Assembly: GCA_029204225.1 (NCBI GenBank)
Contig: CM055095.1
Coordinates: forward strand, 12,362,399 to 12,426,398
Length of the DNA: 64,000 bases
Direction of reading: 5' to 3'
Origin: Diphasiastrum complanatum
Lineage: Eukaryota; Streptophyta; Lycopodiopsida; Lycopodiales; Lycopodiaceae
Below the pieces are notes generated by a model, which worked only from the letters and a program-made list of their open reading frames with translations, ran no database searches and was not told where the DNA came from. This document shows positions 12,558-25,228 of the stretch, one piece after another (the stretch's first letter is position 1; each line of letters begins with the position of its first letter). A program made the position numbers and the translations under genes.

Positions 12558-13015
12558 ACTTTTGATCATTCACCAGAACCTTCGCCGAGTTTCAGAACAT
12601 TCTATTTATAGTAAAATACTATTTTTGAGTTCGGCGAAGACTCTTCTTGATCAGATCATAGAAAATCTTGATTTTTACCCTCGCCAAAGTACAGAAACTG
12701 TATTTTCTTGTGTCAGAAACCTTCGCCCGATTTTCCATAGTTTTATTTGTGTCAGATCTTTCATTTGAGAGGTCGGCAAAGGTTATTACCCGAGAAATTG
12801 TCAGAAAAGTTGTTCAGAGAGTTTTTTTTTCCCAAAATAGCACTGTTGAACCTTCGCCGAGCCAACCTTCGCCAAGTGAACCTTCGCCAGTCCTATTTTT
12901 AATTTCTGATTTTCCAGATCAAGTCTCTGTCAAATTTATATTCTGATTTGGATTTTGAGAGATTTATCATTTTTGAGAAGTATCGATTGATCGAATTTCG
13001 AAATCTTCATGATAT
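12558..13015 (+). repeat. Left copy of 458 bp direct duplication flanking the hAT element
   Basis: This part of the copy 2 leader, from CTTTTGATC to CATGATAT, is present again at 18852-19309 on the other side of the hAT element, in the same orientation. Copy 1 has it only once (about 3650-4110). The two copies differ by scattered changes. Confidence 0.85.
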
Positions 13016-13218
13016 CTTTTTCACGTGGTACTGCCATTATGGTACCGCGGTTATGGTGCCGCCCTCAGACCAGCGGTACCAGGGCGGCACCACAAAAATA
13101 ATATTTTTTATTATTTAAAAAAAAAAAACCCTTTTAACAGGCTAAAACTAGGTAAAAAAATCAGGAAAAAAAAGGACTACGGTTTAGAAAAAAGATGCTA
13201 CTGTACAGAGGGACTGTA

Positions 13219-13550
13219 CTGGGGGCACTGTGGGAGAGCAGACCTGGTGGTCAATGGGAGTGCAGCATGTGGGAGGGCAGCAAATCCGGACAGGTACACT
13301 GTCACATGGGCACTGTGGGGGAGCAGACCACAGACCCAATCGGAGTGCAGCATGTGGGGGAGCAATACATGGGCACAATGGGCACTGTGGAAGAGCAGAC
13401 CATGGACCCAATCGGAGTGCAGCATGTGGGGGAGCAATACATCCAGACAGGTACACCGTCACATGGGCACTGTGGAGGAGCAGACCATGGACCCAATCGG
13501 ACTGCAGCATGTGGGGGAGCAATACATGGGGCAGGTACAGTAGGACATGG
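13219..13550 (+). repeat. Higher-order tandem repeat inside hAT left arm
   Basis: Four units start GGGCACTGTGG near 13218, 13306, 13379 and 13465, each followed by GAGCAGACC and GTGCAGCATGTGGG. The unit lengths alternate between about 73 and 87 bp, so the array is best read as two copies of a roughly 160 bp compound unit. Reading frames through it on both strands are repeat artefacts. It may be subterminal transposase-binding DNA or an amplified 5' untranslated part. Confidence 0.85.
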
Positions 13551-13604
13551 GATCATCAACAAAAGCAAATTGGGAAACAGGCTGTGGGGTTAAATAGGCA
13601 CTCA

Positions 13605-13797
13605 CGAGATAGTGAGAGAGCCAGTGAGAGGCTGTGAGAGGCATTGTGAGAGGCTGTGAGGGAGAGCCAGTGAGAGACTGTGAGAGAGAGGCATTGTGAG
13701 AGGCTGTGTCACAGACCGAGTGAGAGGCTGTGAGAGGGAGGCTGTGAGAGAGCCAGTGAGAGCCATTGAGAGGTTGTGAGAGGTTGTGAGGGTCATT
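13605..13797 (+). repeat. Purine-rich GTGAGAGGC minisatellite
   Basis: Many imperfect repeats of GTGAGAGGCTGTGAGAG-type words, almost all purines plus T on the + strand, lie between the compound tandem repeat and the small coiled-coil frame. No protein is supported. Confidence 0.75.
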
Positions 13798-13819
13798 TCG
13801 AGCAACAGGGTGTCGTGAG

Positions 13820-14167
13820 ATGGCGGAGGGCGAAGCCAGGAGGCTCGAGCAAGATGTCCGAAGGCACAACGAAAGGCATCGGAAGCAAGAGGCAGACATT
13901 GCAGAGATGCTGCGAGAGACTCAGCAGAGACACCCAGCTGCAGATCCCCACCCCCGCTGTGGCCCCCTGGCCCCCGCCCCCGCTGTCTAGCTGGATTTGG
14001 ATAAGCAGATCGGAATGAACTTCACACGACGACAGCTCATCATGGTCAGGGAAAGGGCTGCCCGCCGTCGGGCTGACCAGGAGGCAGCTCGGGCTAACCG
14101 GGAGGCAGAACGAGAGCGACATAACAATGCTCCTGACGAGGGCGAGGAGTCAGTGGAGGATCCATAG
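13820..14167 (+). CDS. Small charged coiled-coil protein of the hAT element (second frame)
   Basis: A frame from ATG at 13820 encodes a strongly charged, helix-prone protein: MAEGEARRLEQDV, then HNERHRKQEADIAEML, a Pro-rich stretch, and a second helix with RERAARRRADQEAAR and REAERERHNN, ending in an acidic tail. One in-frame TAG at 13988 splits it; the same frame then stays open to the TAG at 14165. It is transcribed toward the transposase, and an untranslated stretch of about 170 bp follows. Neither domain is recognised. It could be the last exon of an accessory protein (trihelix- or ORF1-like) or a decayed capture. Codon composition is GC-rich like the rest of the transposon. Confidence 0.5.
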
Positions 14168-14871
14168 GAATGTTTAGCATAGATGGGGTCTAGCCGTATG
14201 TGGCTGACTGTTGTTATGTAATGTTCATCAGTAGATGAGGCAGCATTTAGTGTCTAGCATAGTGTAAAGAATAGCCCTAGCCGTATGCGGCGGGAATACG
14301 TATTGTAATTTTGATACATCTGATGAATTAATGCACGGTGTGTTTTTTGTGCAATGTGTGCCTTGTGTATTGCAATCTGATGTATGTGTTTATGAAATGC
14401 TATCAGGGGGGTCTGCATCAGGCCCCAAGCAGGCTAAACCAACAACACCTGTTGCAGCTGGTTGTAATACTGCACCTCTACCAGCAACTGGAGCCCTGCG
14501 AGGTCGTCCTCTCTTCCCTGGCAGTTTCTGTGCCCTGCCTTTCTTGTTTGGTGCACCCTTGGGCCTTCCTCACCCCCATGCAGATCACCTGGCTGACTAG
14601 GCTGGGCCCAAGTGTGTGCCCGTGGGCCTGCTGCCGGTGGAGGAATTGGATGTGGAGGGGCCGTCCCTGCAGGAGGCAAGTACAGCGGCGATAAGTACTG
14701 AAAGGGGCGCTGCGGTGGACGGTACTGGTACATCCTGGGTGCTGCCAAAGGAGGAGCCGGTGCCGTGGGTGCTGCCAATGGAGGAGGATGTGCTGTGGGT
14801 GCTGCCACTGGAGGAGTGTTTGTAGATGTGGGCGCTGCAAGAGAAGATCTGGGCACAGATGTTGGCCTGCC

Positions 14872-17800
14872 CTAGAGACCTGCTGCTGCAAAAGTGGATG
14901 GCGATGAAGGGGCTGCAGGCCTCAACGGTATCGGTTGCACTGGCGGTGCTGTGTGGCGCACATACACCCTCTGAGGAACTGGAGGAACTGCAGGCACCTC
15001 GTGTAGTTGCTCTGGCTGAGACTTTGTGTAGGGCATGCTGGCTAGAGAGGATGGGGGCGCTCTGACGCTCGACATCTGTTGGGCCTCTGAATCCAAGTCT
15101 GCAATCAAGTCGTCCAGCTGGGCATCCGAATACAAATGTTCTGGGCTCTGGGACTCATCATGTGCACCATCCTCTGGATCATCCCGTGCCTCATCTTGTG
15201 CACCATGCGGACCTTGCATGCCCTCCCAATCGGGACAATCAAAGTCATCTGGTGACTCCTCTGGTGTGCTGTCATAGAAATGCCTATGGCTCTGTGATGC
15301 ACGCATCCAAGCGGCTGCGGAAGGTAAACCCAAATCACTCTGCCCCCTATCAAGAGCCTCCTCCATCATATCAACATAAGAAGGTATGCCACTGGCCCCT
15401 CCTATGTGCCCTGCTCGTCTCGCGGTATAATCTGTGGCATGTGTCCCACCTCTACCACGTGATGCACCTGTGACCCCTGCTCTAGGCGTGTGCCCAACAC
15501 CTGTATCATATGCCACATCCCGCACTAATCTGGCGAACACAACCCGAATGGGCTCATCCTCATCCTGATCATCCTCTGACATTGGCTCATCTGCCTCGTA
15601 CAATGGAGGCTCTCTGTGCTCAAGCCCAAGCTCTCTCTCTCTCTCTCATCTCGGCAAGCTCCCTCTCTCTCTCAGCCATCAACTGTGTGCCCAGGTCATC
15701 TGCAGGCATGGGATGGGTGCTGTCCATAGGCAAGTCAACCTGGCGCTCCAAATCAGATATCTTCGTCTGCAAGGTTTAAAATTTGCATGTCAGGGAGACA
15801 ACTCTATCAAGAAATAAAACCAACATACCAGGAGTCAACCAACATGCTATGAAAGATTAGCTTATCACCTGCAATGCGCTCGTAATGGTTGGAAGTCTCT
15901 TGGCGAGACGTGCGTTGGTGCTACAGAACGCCAACCGCTCCAACTGACTCACTGACAACCGGTTTCTTCTCCTCGTGTGAATGAGTGCCCATGTGCTACA
16001 ATTACGCTCACACACGGAGGCAGCACAGTCCTGTGGTACGTGCATTGAAATATTTCAACACATTGTGGCAGGGGTGGAACTTCAACGAAACACAACAATG
16101 GAGGATAAAATGAGATGCATACCTGAGAAAGGACACGCAGTGCAAGACGCTGTATAGATGGGTATGTGCTATCGAACATGGTCCACCAGGTAATGGGTAG
16201 CTGCCTCCTCTCTGGATTTTGAGCAGCCGGGTGGCCGAATGTGCCCATGCCGAAACGAAATGCAGCGAGCTCCTCCATGAGCCTGATAGGATCCAAACCT
16301 ATGTGTGGACCCACTCTGTGAATGTACTGAAGCCAATCGGCCTTGAGCTCCCTGTCTGTGATCTGTGTCGGGGAGAGGAAGAGGGGATGCAGTATGTGTG
16401 CAACGCTATGGATACTCTTGTGGAAGTAGTTCCACCGCGTCTCCCAGATGAACTTCAGCTCGGTCATCCTGCAGTTGAGAGGCATGTGGTGTAGGGCATT
16501 ACCAAAAAACTTAACATTGACAGAAAAACAAACTAGCAAGTACTGAAAAGATAAAGGCCAATTACATTACTATTTACCTCTCTGGCTGCAAGATGGGCAG
16601 TCGCAGGAACTGTCCAATCCAGGCCATGAGCTCATATACCAGTCCAACTGTCGACCCCTCGCTGTCAGCCATGCGGAGCACAATGTAAAGTGGTCGAAGC
16701 AGTCCTGACAATGTCTGTGCATCCCTCCAGAACTGGTCTCCCCTCAACGTGGAAGAAAAGTGCTCCCCATCCTCAGTGCGCGGAAACGTACTGGCACACC
16801 AAAGATCACTGACAACCATCTGTAGAAGCTGCGCCCTACACCTGATCAGATGGTCGATGACCACCAAGTCGAATGCAAAGCGTGTGGGGGCTGGCTTACG
16901 GAGGTCTAGATGGCTGAACACCCAGAACATGGCAAGAACACGCCTCTTCCTGGTGACTTTTGTCACCAGGAAGGGGGCCTCACGGACGATGGCTCTAACC
17001 CAGGGAAGTGCACCTATGTCCCCCATCAGATTGTCTATGTCGTGCGCGACATAGGGGTATGAACAATGTGAGGGAACTCGGCCTCTAGCAGTACACCCAT
17101 CTGAATGCAGTTCGTGGCATTGTCCGTCACCACTGTGACGACATGCTGTGGGCCTATGGACAGGATGGAAGACCTGATGACATCAAACATGAACTCTGCA
17201 GATATGACTCTCCCCCCCCTGCTGCAATCCACTGCCCTCAAAAACTGTGTGCCTATGCAGCTGGAGACCAATATGTTGAGGATCGGCCTCCTCCTAACAT
17301 CAGTCCAGCCATCGGACATGATGTTGCAACCGTAAGTGGCCCAGTGGCGACGTAGAGGCTCCATCTCTCTAGACAATGACTCGACCCTATCCCTCAGCAT
17401 GTGTGTGCGAACAACCTCTGAACTAGGGACTGTCCAGCTAGGGCTGACAGACTGTGCAAGGCGGAAGGCCCTTTTGAAGGGCTCGGAGTCGGTGATGGCA
17501 AACGGAAGGTTCAGCTCATAAATCAGGCTGGCCACGGCCTGTGTGGCCTCTCTATCCATGTGCAGCTGATGCGCGCCGCGAATGCTCTGCTGCCTAAGAA
17601 CTCTCCCAGCTGGGCGACAGGTAGTGGACCTCCAGCACGGTGCACCGAACGTGACGGGAATGGATGATGACGCGACAGGCTGGGCACTAGTGGATGCATC
17701 AGCTGTAGACGTGGAATGGGGAGAGTGGGATGCACTGGCCGGGATGGGTGCAGCAGCGTAAGTGGGGTACACTGGTGGAGGGTGGACATCTGGCATGGGA

Positions 17801-18464
17801 TACGAAAACTGCTGGGTAGGGAGGTCATCCAGATGTGAAGGGAGGGAGGAAGGGATCTCCTCAACATCCTGGAAGGCCTCGTCACTGGCATCCGGGGCCT
17901 GCTCCTGCTTGGGAGGCGGAGAGTCCATGAGAAAGTCGTAAACTGGGGGAATGCGAGCAACAGTAGGTGGTGGTGGAACCGCAGTGGCAACTGGCGGACG
18001 CGGTGGGACGGGATCCCTCGGGATGGATGCAGATGGGGGTGCGTGAGGCAGAACTGTCTGAGGGGGTCGAGGGGCAAAGGGACTGGACGAGGATGCACTC
18101 CCTCTCCTCGTGCGGGCCAGCCACGCAGGCAGCATCTTGGGGTCAACCACGTAAGGAGCGGTGCAAAACCGAAGAACACCCTCCGAAATGGTGTTCTCCC
18201 CCGCCACAAGACGTGGCCCGTAGGTATCCAAAAGTCGCTGCCTGACGGGAACGGACATGCTGGCACAGGGGGCAGCATCAGTGTGCCACCATCTCTTGCG
18301 CGTGCGCCGAGTAGGTGGCCTTTAAGGCGAGTGAGGGTGGCAACGAACTCGGTCAGGCAATATCGACAGCGCACGATCCTTGCACCGGACTTGTTAGACT
18401 TGTCAGGAACCCGCCTGACAATGTCCACCTCGTCCCACAGATCGGCAAGTTTGGAATGCACCAT
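14872..18464 (-). pseudogene. hAT transposase (BED finger, DUF659, hATC)
   Basis: From ATG at 18464 there is a BED-type zinc finger (ADLWDEVDIV, then CRYCLTEF and LKGHL). A low-complexity Pro/Ser linker follows, then DUF659 with NIMSDGWTDVRRRP, FLRAVDCS and VVTVVTDNATNC. The middle has WETRWNYFHKS, and the hATC dimerisation block reads ERNCSTWALIHTRRRNRLS. Splice sites fit exons 18464-16578, 16468-16123, 16030-15869 and 15766 onward. The last exon adds an acidic and Gly/Pro-rich tail ending at 14872. Frame changes near 18310 (end of the BED finger) and 17035, and a (GA)n slip at 15631-15647, show that this copy is probably inactive. Pro/Ala-rich open sequence continues to about 14434 and may be a further exon. 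Confidence 0.8.
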
Positions 18465-18851
18465 CTCTGTAGAAAGGACTGGGGAAAGAAGGTAGAGATC
18501 TCTGTGGGTGCGATAGGAGTCGGAAGGCTTGAAAAAACCACAATAAAGGCCGAAATAGCAATAGCAGGGGCGGGTGCGATCAGTGCAATGTGAAGACAGT
18601 CGGGAGGGCGCGGACAGTAGGGCGGTGGGCATACAACAGAGAGGGCGCGGACAGCAGGGAGGGCGCAGACAGTAGGGCGACGGGCAGGGAGAGAGATGAA
18701 GCGAGGGGGGGGGATTAGGTTAAAAAAAAATATAGTAATATATCAAATATTAAAAAATATTATATATTAAAAAATAATATATATGTGGTACCGCGGATCA
18801 GTATGGATCCGCGGTACCGGGATCCGCGGATCCTGGTACCGCTGGATCTAT

Positions 18852-19309
18852 GCTCTTGATCCTTCGCCAGAACCTTCGCCGAGTTTTCAGAACATTCTAT
18901 TTATAGTAAAATACTATTTCTGAGTTCGGCGAAGATTCTTCTTGATCAGATCATAGAAAATTTTGATTTTTACCCTCGCCAAACTACAGAAACTGTATTT
19001 TCTTGTGTCAGAAACCTTCGCCCGATTTTCCATAGTTTTATCTGTGTCAGATCTTTCATTTGAGAGGTCGGCGAAGGTTATTACCTGAGAATTGTCAGAA
19101 AAGTTGTTCAGAGAGTTTTTTCCCAAAATAGCACTGTTGAACCTTCGCCGAGCCAACCTTCGCCTAGTGAACCTTCGCCAGTCCTATTTTTAATTTCTGA
19201 TTTTCCAGATCAAGTCCCTGTCAAATTTATATTCTGATTTGGATTCTGAGAGATTTATCATTTTTGAGAAGTACCTATTGATCGAATTTCAAAATCTTTT
19301 TCATGATAT
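18852..19309 (+). repeat. Right copy of 458 bp direct duplication
   Basis: It matches 12558-13015 over its length and continues directly into the normal leader and the gag start at 19423, whereas the left copy ends at the hAT boundary. Confidence 0.85.
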
Positions 19310-19422
19310 AGAATCAGATTTTTTGGAAAGAGGAATAGATCTAGCAGATCTGATCTGAGATAGTCTTTTGATTGAAAAATCTAGATCCAATCTCATTGTC
19401 TGCTTGATCTAAATTTGTATAG

Positions 19423-20880
19423 ATGGCTGCCCCTGGAGCTGCTCCTGGAGGTGCTCCACAGGAAGTCAATCCAATCATTGTTAGAAGAGCACCTCGTTTG
19501 GATCTACCCAAATATAATGTATTAACAGATCCAGTTAGATTTCTTCAGATCCATGCTGAATCCTGTGAGGTCTATGGCGAAATTTTCCCTCAAGATAAAC
19601 TTAAGCTGTTTCCTATGGCCCTAATAGGCGCAGCACAAGATTGGTACTATAATCAAGATGAAATTGAGCGTATAGATTGGGAGGTTGTTAAACGAGCCCT
19701 CATCACACGGTTCAAAACGCGGAAATTTATGGAAGATCCTTTCCTACTTTTAAGTAAAATTAAAATGGGAAAGCGGGAAATGGTTCGTGATTACATTGAA
19801 CGGGTGAAACGCCTCAGATCTGAATGCGAACCTGAGCTGATTAACGAAAATGCCATGATTATGTGGTTTTTGTTAGGTCTACCTAAATGGATTAGACGTG
19901 AGCTGAAATGCCATAATGAGTATGCACTCTTGCAAAATGCTATGGACGATGCAATTCGGGAGGAGGATGAAGATTCAGATGATGAGCCGAATATCGGTAT
20001 GTTGCCTTATACAGCAGGGCAGACTACTACGACACCCACGACTATTGCATCAACGAATGCCAACGCTACTGCAGAAATGATGCTCAATGAGTTTGAGAAA
20101 CTTGGGAAGAACCAACAAAAATAGATGGAAAAGTTGCAGTCGCAATTTGATGAGAAGATCAAAGCATTGGAAAATTCCATGGACAAGCGAACAAGGAACC
20201 TGAGAAGTTTGCGAAGACTTTTCCTACCAAGGAAAATGTCTGATGTTCTATTTGTACAGGAAATCACATAGTGAACAAGTGTCCTTAATTGAAAAAACGA
20301 ATGGAAATCAATATTTGCCATCTGTGTAATTCACCTGACCATGAGACTGCTTTTTGCAACTTCAATCCTCGGATAACTCAGCAACGTATGCCCAAATGGG
20401 ATATCGAGAACCACAGTATGGAGGAAATCTAGCAGCTAGACCTCGACAATCTGCTCTTGGATACCCGGAACGTTTAGCCTTACCTGCCCCACCAAAGCAC
20501 TCCGCTCCTCCTGCCAATTTGATGGAATCAGAACCTTACGGAAGTGTTGAGCAATGGAACTATGGTAATGTTCAAGAAGGTGGATCTTCAGGTGGATCTT
20601 CGGAACAATATGCTATTTATGCTGCCGCTCAACAACAAGCCTCTAGAAATTGGACCAGAGCACCACTTGGATGCTTTACATGTGGAGAAAATCACAGAGT
20701 TGCAGAATGTCCAAATAATGGAAAATTTGTACCATTCTGTCGTGACTGTGGTTATGGGCATTGCTATAAAGACTGTCCAGCAAGACCGAAGCCATCACCA
20801 GCTACAACACCTGTAAATTTGATAACAATCAAGCGAAGACCAGTAGCTCAGAATAAACCAAGTGCACCGTTGATGGTGGT
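19423..20880 (+). pseudogene. Gag of Tat-like element, copy 2 (fossil)
   Basis: Begins MAAPGAAPGGAPQEV and is nearly colinear with copy 1: a gag domain, an acidic stretch (REEDEDSDDEPN), a coiled coil, and CCHC knuckles (CFTCGENHRVAEC, CRDCGYGHCYKDC). The copy is broken. Confidence 0.85.
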
Positions 20881-23800
20881 CACCAAAGCGCAGAAGCAGA
20901 AAGAACCAGTAGCGGATCCAGTACCTGCTGATTTTATACCATTAAACGATATACCAACAGCATCTGGAGTCTATCGAAATCTTCGTGCAGAAAAAAGAAG
21001 ATATCAGGATATGAGGCATTGGATTAAACATCTGCAAGAAGAAGAGGAGCTTGCAGTTGCTAAAGCAACAGCTGAAGTTCATTCTTCACCATTGCAGCCT
21101 CCAAGCGTACGAATATAAATGATCAGTTACACCATCATGAAGAACCCTTCAAGATGACTGAACCGGAAGCACCGCAAACAAGACTGCTCATGAACATTTT
21201 GTCTAGCAAGATCAATATTTCATTGGGAGAGTTCCTGAAGTTGGTGCCAAAAGCAAGAGAAGTCTTAGCGCAAAAGTTAGCTCAAGAAGAATCAGAAGGC
21301 CATCAGGAGCCACTTTTGTGTGCTGGATTTGAAGAATCTAACGAAGTACTCCATGTTGGAGCCGCTTGGGAAAGTGAACATAAGAATATCACTCTACCGA
21401 TACAGCATAGACAATTTCCTAAAGAAGCAGCTGTGATAAATGGCAGTTCAGGAGTTAACCAGATTTCTACAAAGCTATGTGCAAAATGGGGCCTTACAAA
21501 GATCAAGCCTGCTACTTTTGCTATTAAGCTAGCTGACCAAACGACAGTTCGTCCACGAGGAATGGTTGAAGATATACCTGTCAGAATTCCGGGAGTACAG
21601 TTCGTCATTACTTTCGTAGTGATGGACTTATCAGAAGCGCCAAATGTCTACCGAGTTCTATTGGGACGTCCATGGTTACGAGTTGCGCAAGTAATTCATA
21701 ACTGGGGTACCGGAAAAATCACTTTTGAAAATCGTGAACGTGCAATTAAAGTTGATCCTACAATTTGGATTATCAAACCAGTGGTTCAAAAAGAAGATGA
21801 CGATTTATCAATAACGTATACTTGTGACCGACCAGAGAAAAATTTCGGAGTTCATTACGATTCTCAAACGGATACTGTCAATTGGAATGAAGCTCTTGCA
21901 ACGATTGATTGTACAGCAGGATATATGTGTCAACAAGATAATCAATCAGATTTGAGCGAGATTTTCTTGTTAGATCGAATTTTGGATACACCAATCACGT
22001 TTCCACTAAATATACTGAATGTAGCCTGGATATCAACGGAACCTACACTAGATCCGATTGAAGATGATCTCATACTAGTGAGCCATGCCTTGACTTATGA
22101 TGGCAATGCAGAACTTACGGATGAGCAGATTCTAAATCATATGGATCCGACCAGATTTGGAGTGCGTAATGTTCTTGATGAACCGACAATAAAACCACCT
22201 AAAGCAGTTATATTGAAGGAAGACAGGATCACAGGATCGATGACGAAGAAACAAGCTAAGCAACATTATAATACGGTCCTGAAATGGGAAAATCCCCCTC
22301 AAAAGATTGATTCAAAGAAAGTGCCACCCTTATTGGATAAAGGCAAAGGAAAAGTCAAGGATGATTCTACAAGTCAGAATTCTAGTAAGACATCATCATC
22401 TCGGAAGTCATCACCTCCACGATCAATTCCTGCTAAGAAGGCTAAGCGAAGATCAAAGACAAGTCCTTTCGAAAAAGAACAAGCAGATGTAGTCGCCACA
22501 AAACTGACTTTGCAACAGAATGGGGCACCTATGCTTACAAAGTAATGTCGTTTGGACTCTGTAATGCACCAAGTTCATTCCAAATAGTAATGCAATTTGC
22601 TTTTCTTTGCGGATTTAGCACGACCTATATACAAACTGACTATTGTTCCTATTTGGACAGTAGAGGTGTTAGAAGCCTTTGAAAAGTTAAAAAAAGCATT
22701 AACTTCAGCACCAATACTGCGTTCTCCAGATTGGACGATAGAATTTCATGTTCATACGGATGCCTCAAAATACGCCATTGGATCAGTTTTGACGCAACCA
22801 GGTGACTATAAGAAGGATTATCCTATACGATTTGCAAGCAGACAACTTACCGATCCGGAGAAGAATTATTCAACAACAGAACGTGAGGCGTTAGCCATGA
22901 TTTTTTCTGTTCGAAAATTTCGTCACTACCTCATGGAAACGCACTTTGCATTTTATACGGGTCACCAACCGTTACTTTACTTGGTAAACAAGACGTGCAA
23001 TACTGGACGTATTGCAAGATGGTTATTGTTATTAACTGAATTTGACTTTCGAATTGTGGTTCGAAAGGGGAAGCAACATTATCTAGCCGATCACGTTTCA
23101 CGAATCGAATCTGCACCAGTTAATACTGAAGTGGATGATGAACTGCCAGATGCTGCATTGTTCTATGTTGAAGCAGTACCGGAATGGGCAGCGGATATTG
23201 TTGAGTACCTGATGCTAGGACAATCGAATGACTCCTTGACAAAAGTACAGAAGAGACAATTGATTCTTAAGGCTCAACCTTATCAATTAATTGCAGGACA
23301 ATTGTATCGTCGTGGATCAGACAATATTTTACGAAGATGTGTTTTACCGCATGAATTACCAGATTTAATCAGGAGGACATTGCTCTACAGATATTACTGT
23401 TCGCAAACTTTTGCAATCAGGTTGTTGGTGGCCTACGCTTCATAAGGATACAAAATTTTATTCAGATAAGTGATGTTTGTAGCGAGCGCGACGGCCTACT
23501 CGACAGAACTATGAACCCTTGCATTCGATTTTATCGCAAGCACCGTTTGAAAAATGGGGACTGGATTATGTTGGTCCTATTCACCCTGCCGCGCAAGGAT
23601 CTTAGGCCCGATAGATTATCGTAGCAACTGATTATATGACCTGTCAAAGTTGCTGATGCGAAATCTACGACCAAGTTTCTATATGAAAATATTATAATCA
23701 GATTTGGATGTCCGATCGAGATTGTTAGTGACCGGGGTACACACTTTGTTAACAAACAATAAAGTGTTTATTGGAAGATTTTTTTGTTAGACACAGATTT

Positions 23801-24400
23801 AGTACTCCCTACTATCCCAGAGGGAATGGCCAAGCTGAATTTTCCAATAAGATTCTCTGCACCATTATGACAGACAGTTGAAGCAATTCGGTTTGATTGG
23901 GAACATAAACTGTATGGAGCATTATGGGCATTCAGAACCGCTTACAAAAATAGTACAACTCAAACACCTTTTCAACTGGTTTATGGTCAAGATGCTGTCA
24001 TGCCGATTGAATTTTTAATCCCATCCTTACGCATAGCAGCAACAGAACGATTGATGATGATAAGTCTTTACAATTCCGTCATGAAGTGTCGCACAAATTA
24101 TGTGAAACCCAATTGATTGCAGTTCATGCGTTAGCAGCAGAGAAAGCCCACAGCAAGGCATGGCACAATCGTCGATTGCACAAAAAAGATCTGAAAGCAG
24201 GAGATCTTGCATTGATGTACAAAACCAAGCTGATCAAGGGAAAGTTGAAGTTTACCGGTGAAGGCCCATATAAAGTAAAGGAAATCCTGAACTATGGCGC
24301 AGTAATTCTTGAGCACTTGGATGGAAAATGATTTAATACTCCAGTGAATGGCAGCCGATTACGCAAGTTTTGGCAGCCTGCTCCGTCAGTTCAGCAAGCT
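20881..24400 (+). pseudogene. Protease and Pol of Tat-like element, copy 2 (fossil)
   Basis: The protease-like region (about 21420-21730) has a SSGVNQIS segment, LADQTTVRPRG and VLLGRPWLRVAQ, the usual order for a retropepsin fold. A Lys/Ser-rich linker follows, then RNase H (22597-23110, HTDASKYAIGSVL, TTEREALAMI) and integrase (23150-24390, FEKWGLDYVGP, SDRGTHFVN). It is broken in several places. It is more complete than copy 1 in the protease part. Confidence 0.85.
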
Positions 24401-25228
24401 TGATCTCAATGGTTTTTTAATTTTATTTGTTTTTCAATTTTTTGTTTTCGGTACTTAAATTGCTGAGTTTTTTGGAAAAAGACAGTTAAAAAAAAAAAAA
24501 AAAAAGCAGAAATTGAGCAAAGACTGATGAGCAAAAGTCAGAAAGTCATCAGCATGGGAAAAAGGAAGCACAATATTTTTTGATGAAAAATGACTTAGAA
24601 AGTCACTGTTTTGGTCAGATATGGCCTATACAGTACCAGAAACCTTCGCCGAGCTCTCAGACTGTACATCCACTCTAGATTTATCTAATTTGAGTTGGGC
24701 GAAGGTTCTTGTCCAGGAAAAATCCAGTTTTTGAGTTAGGCGAAGGATCAGTAATATGCCATTTTGGGAACCTTCGCCAAGCACCTTAACCTCATTATGA
24801 ACCTTCGCCGACCTGCTAGATGATCTTAAAATGTTCAAAATAGGTTGTCCATAGGTTCAGATTGTGAAAAAAAGCATTTATGACAGTACCTGGGCGAAGG
24901 TCCCTCCTGGGCAAAGGTTCATCCTTCGCCAGCCCTGGAAGACGTTCGCCTGATAGGTTCAGATCCCCAGAAACCTTCGCCGAGATTTTTATAGCCTATT
25001 TTTACAGTACTGTACATGCCTGCAAATTTTTGTTCAAAACTGATCAGCCAAACTAGTATTCAGTGTAATGGACCCACCAAATTCACCTATAAGTTGGCTG
25101 AATTTGATTCATTCCTCACTTGTGCTAGCGAAGCTCTTGCAAATTTTTCCTGCGACCAAAGCTTTCCAAAATTCCTGACTTGCTTTCTAATACACTTTCA
25201 CGTGTCTTACATTTCCTTTTTGCTCATC
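24400..25228 (+). repeat. Post-integrase noncoding block with GGCGAAGG motifs, copy 2
   Basis: It corresponds to 9034-9871: an A-run near 24486-24505, then about ten CCTTCGCC or GGCGAAGG words between 24640 and 24985. No gene is seen. Confidence 0.7.

Larger units (their letters stand above)
13024..18851 (-). mobile_element. hAT-superfamily DNA transposon (DUF659/hATC type)
   Basis: About 5.8 kb of GC-richer DNA interrupts the retrotransposon leader. Both ends are built of GGTACCGC-type palindromic modules. A perfect 13 bp inverted pair, CAGCGGTACCAGG at 13070-13082 and its complement at 18832-18844, is the best terminal inverted repeat candidate and starts with CAG, as many hAT ends do. The inside encodes a BED finger plus DUF659 plus hATC transposase on the - strand and a short convergent + frame. 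No 8 bp target duplication is seen next to either possible end. The exact termini are uncertain. Confidence 0.8.

Noticed and set aside
13219-13550. CRISPR-like array
   Set aside because: Units are directly repeated over their whole length with no unique spacers, and the DNA is plant nuclear.
13184-13899. Several long overlapping frames on both strands with His/Cys or Ser/Leu repeats
   Set aside because: They follow the tandem repeat and the GTGAGAGG minisatellite in every frame, so the openness is a repeat artefact.
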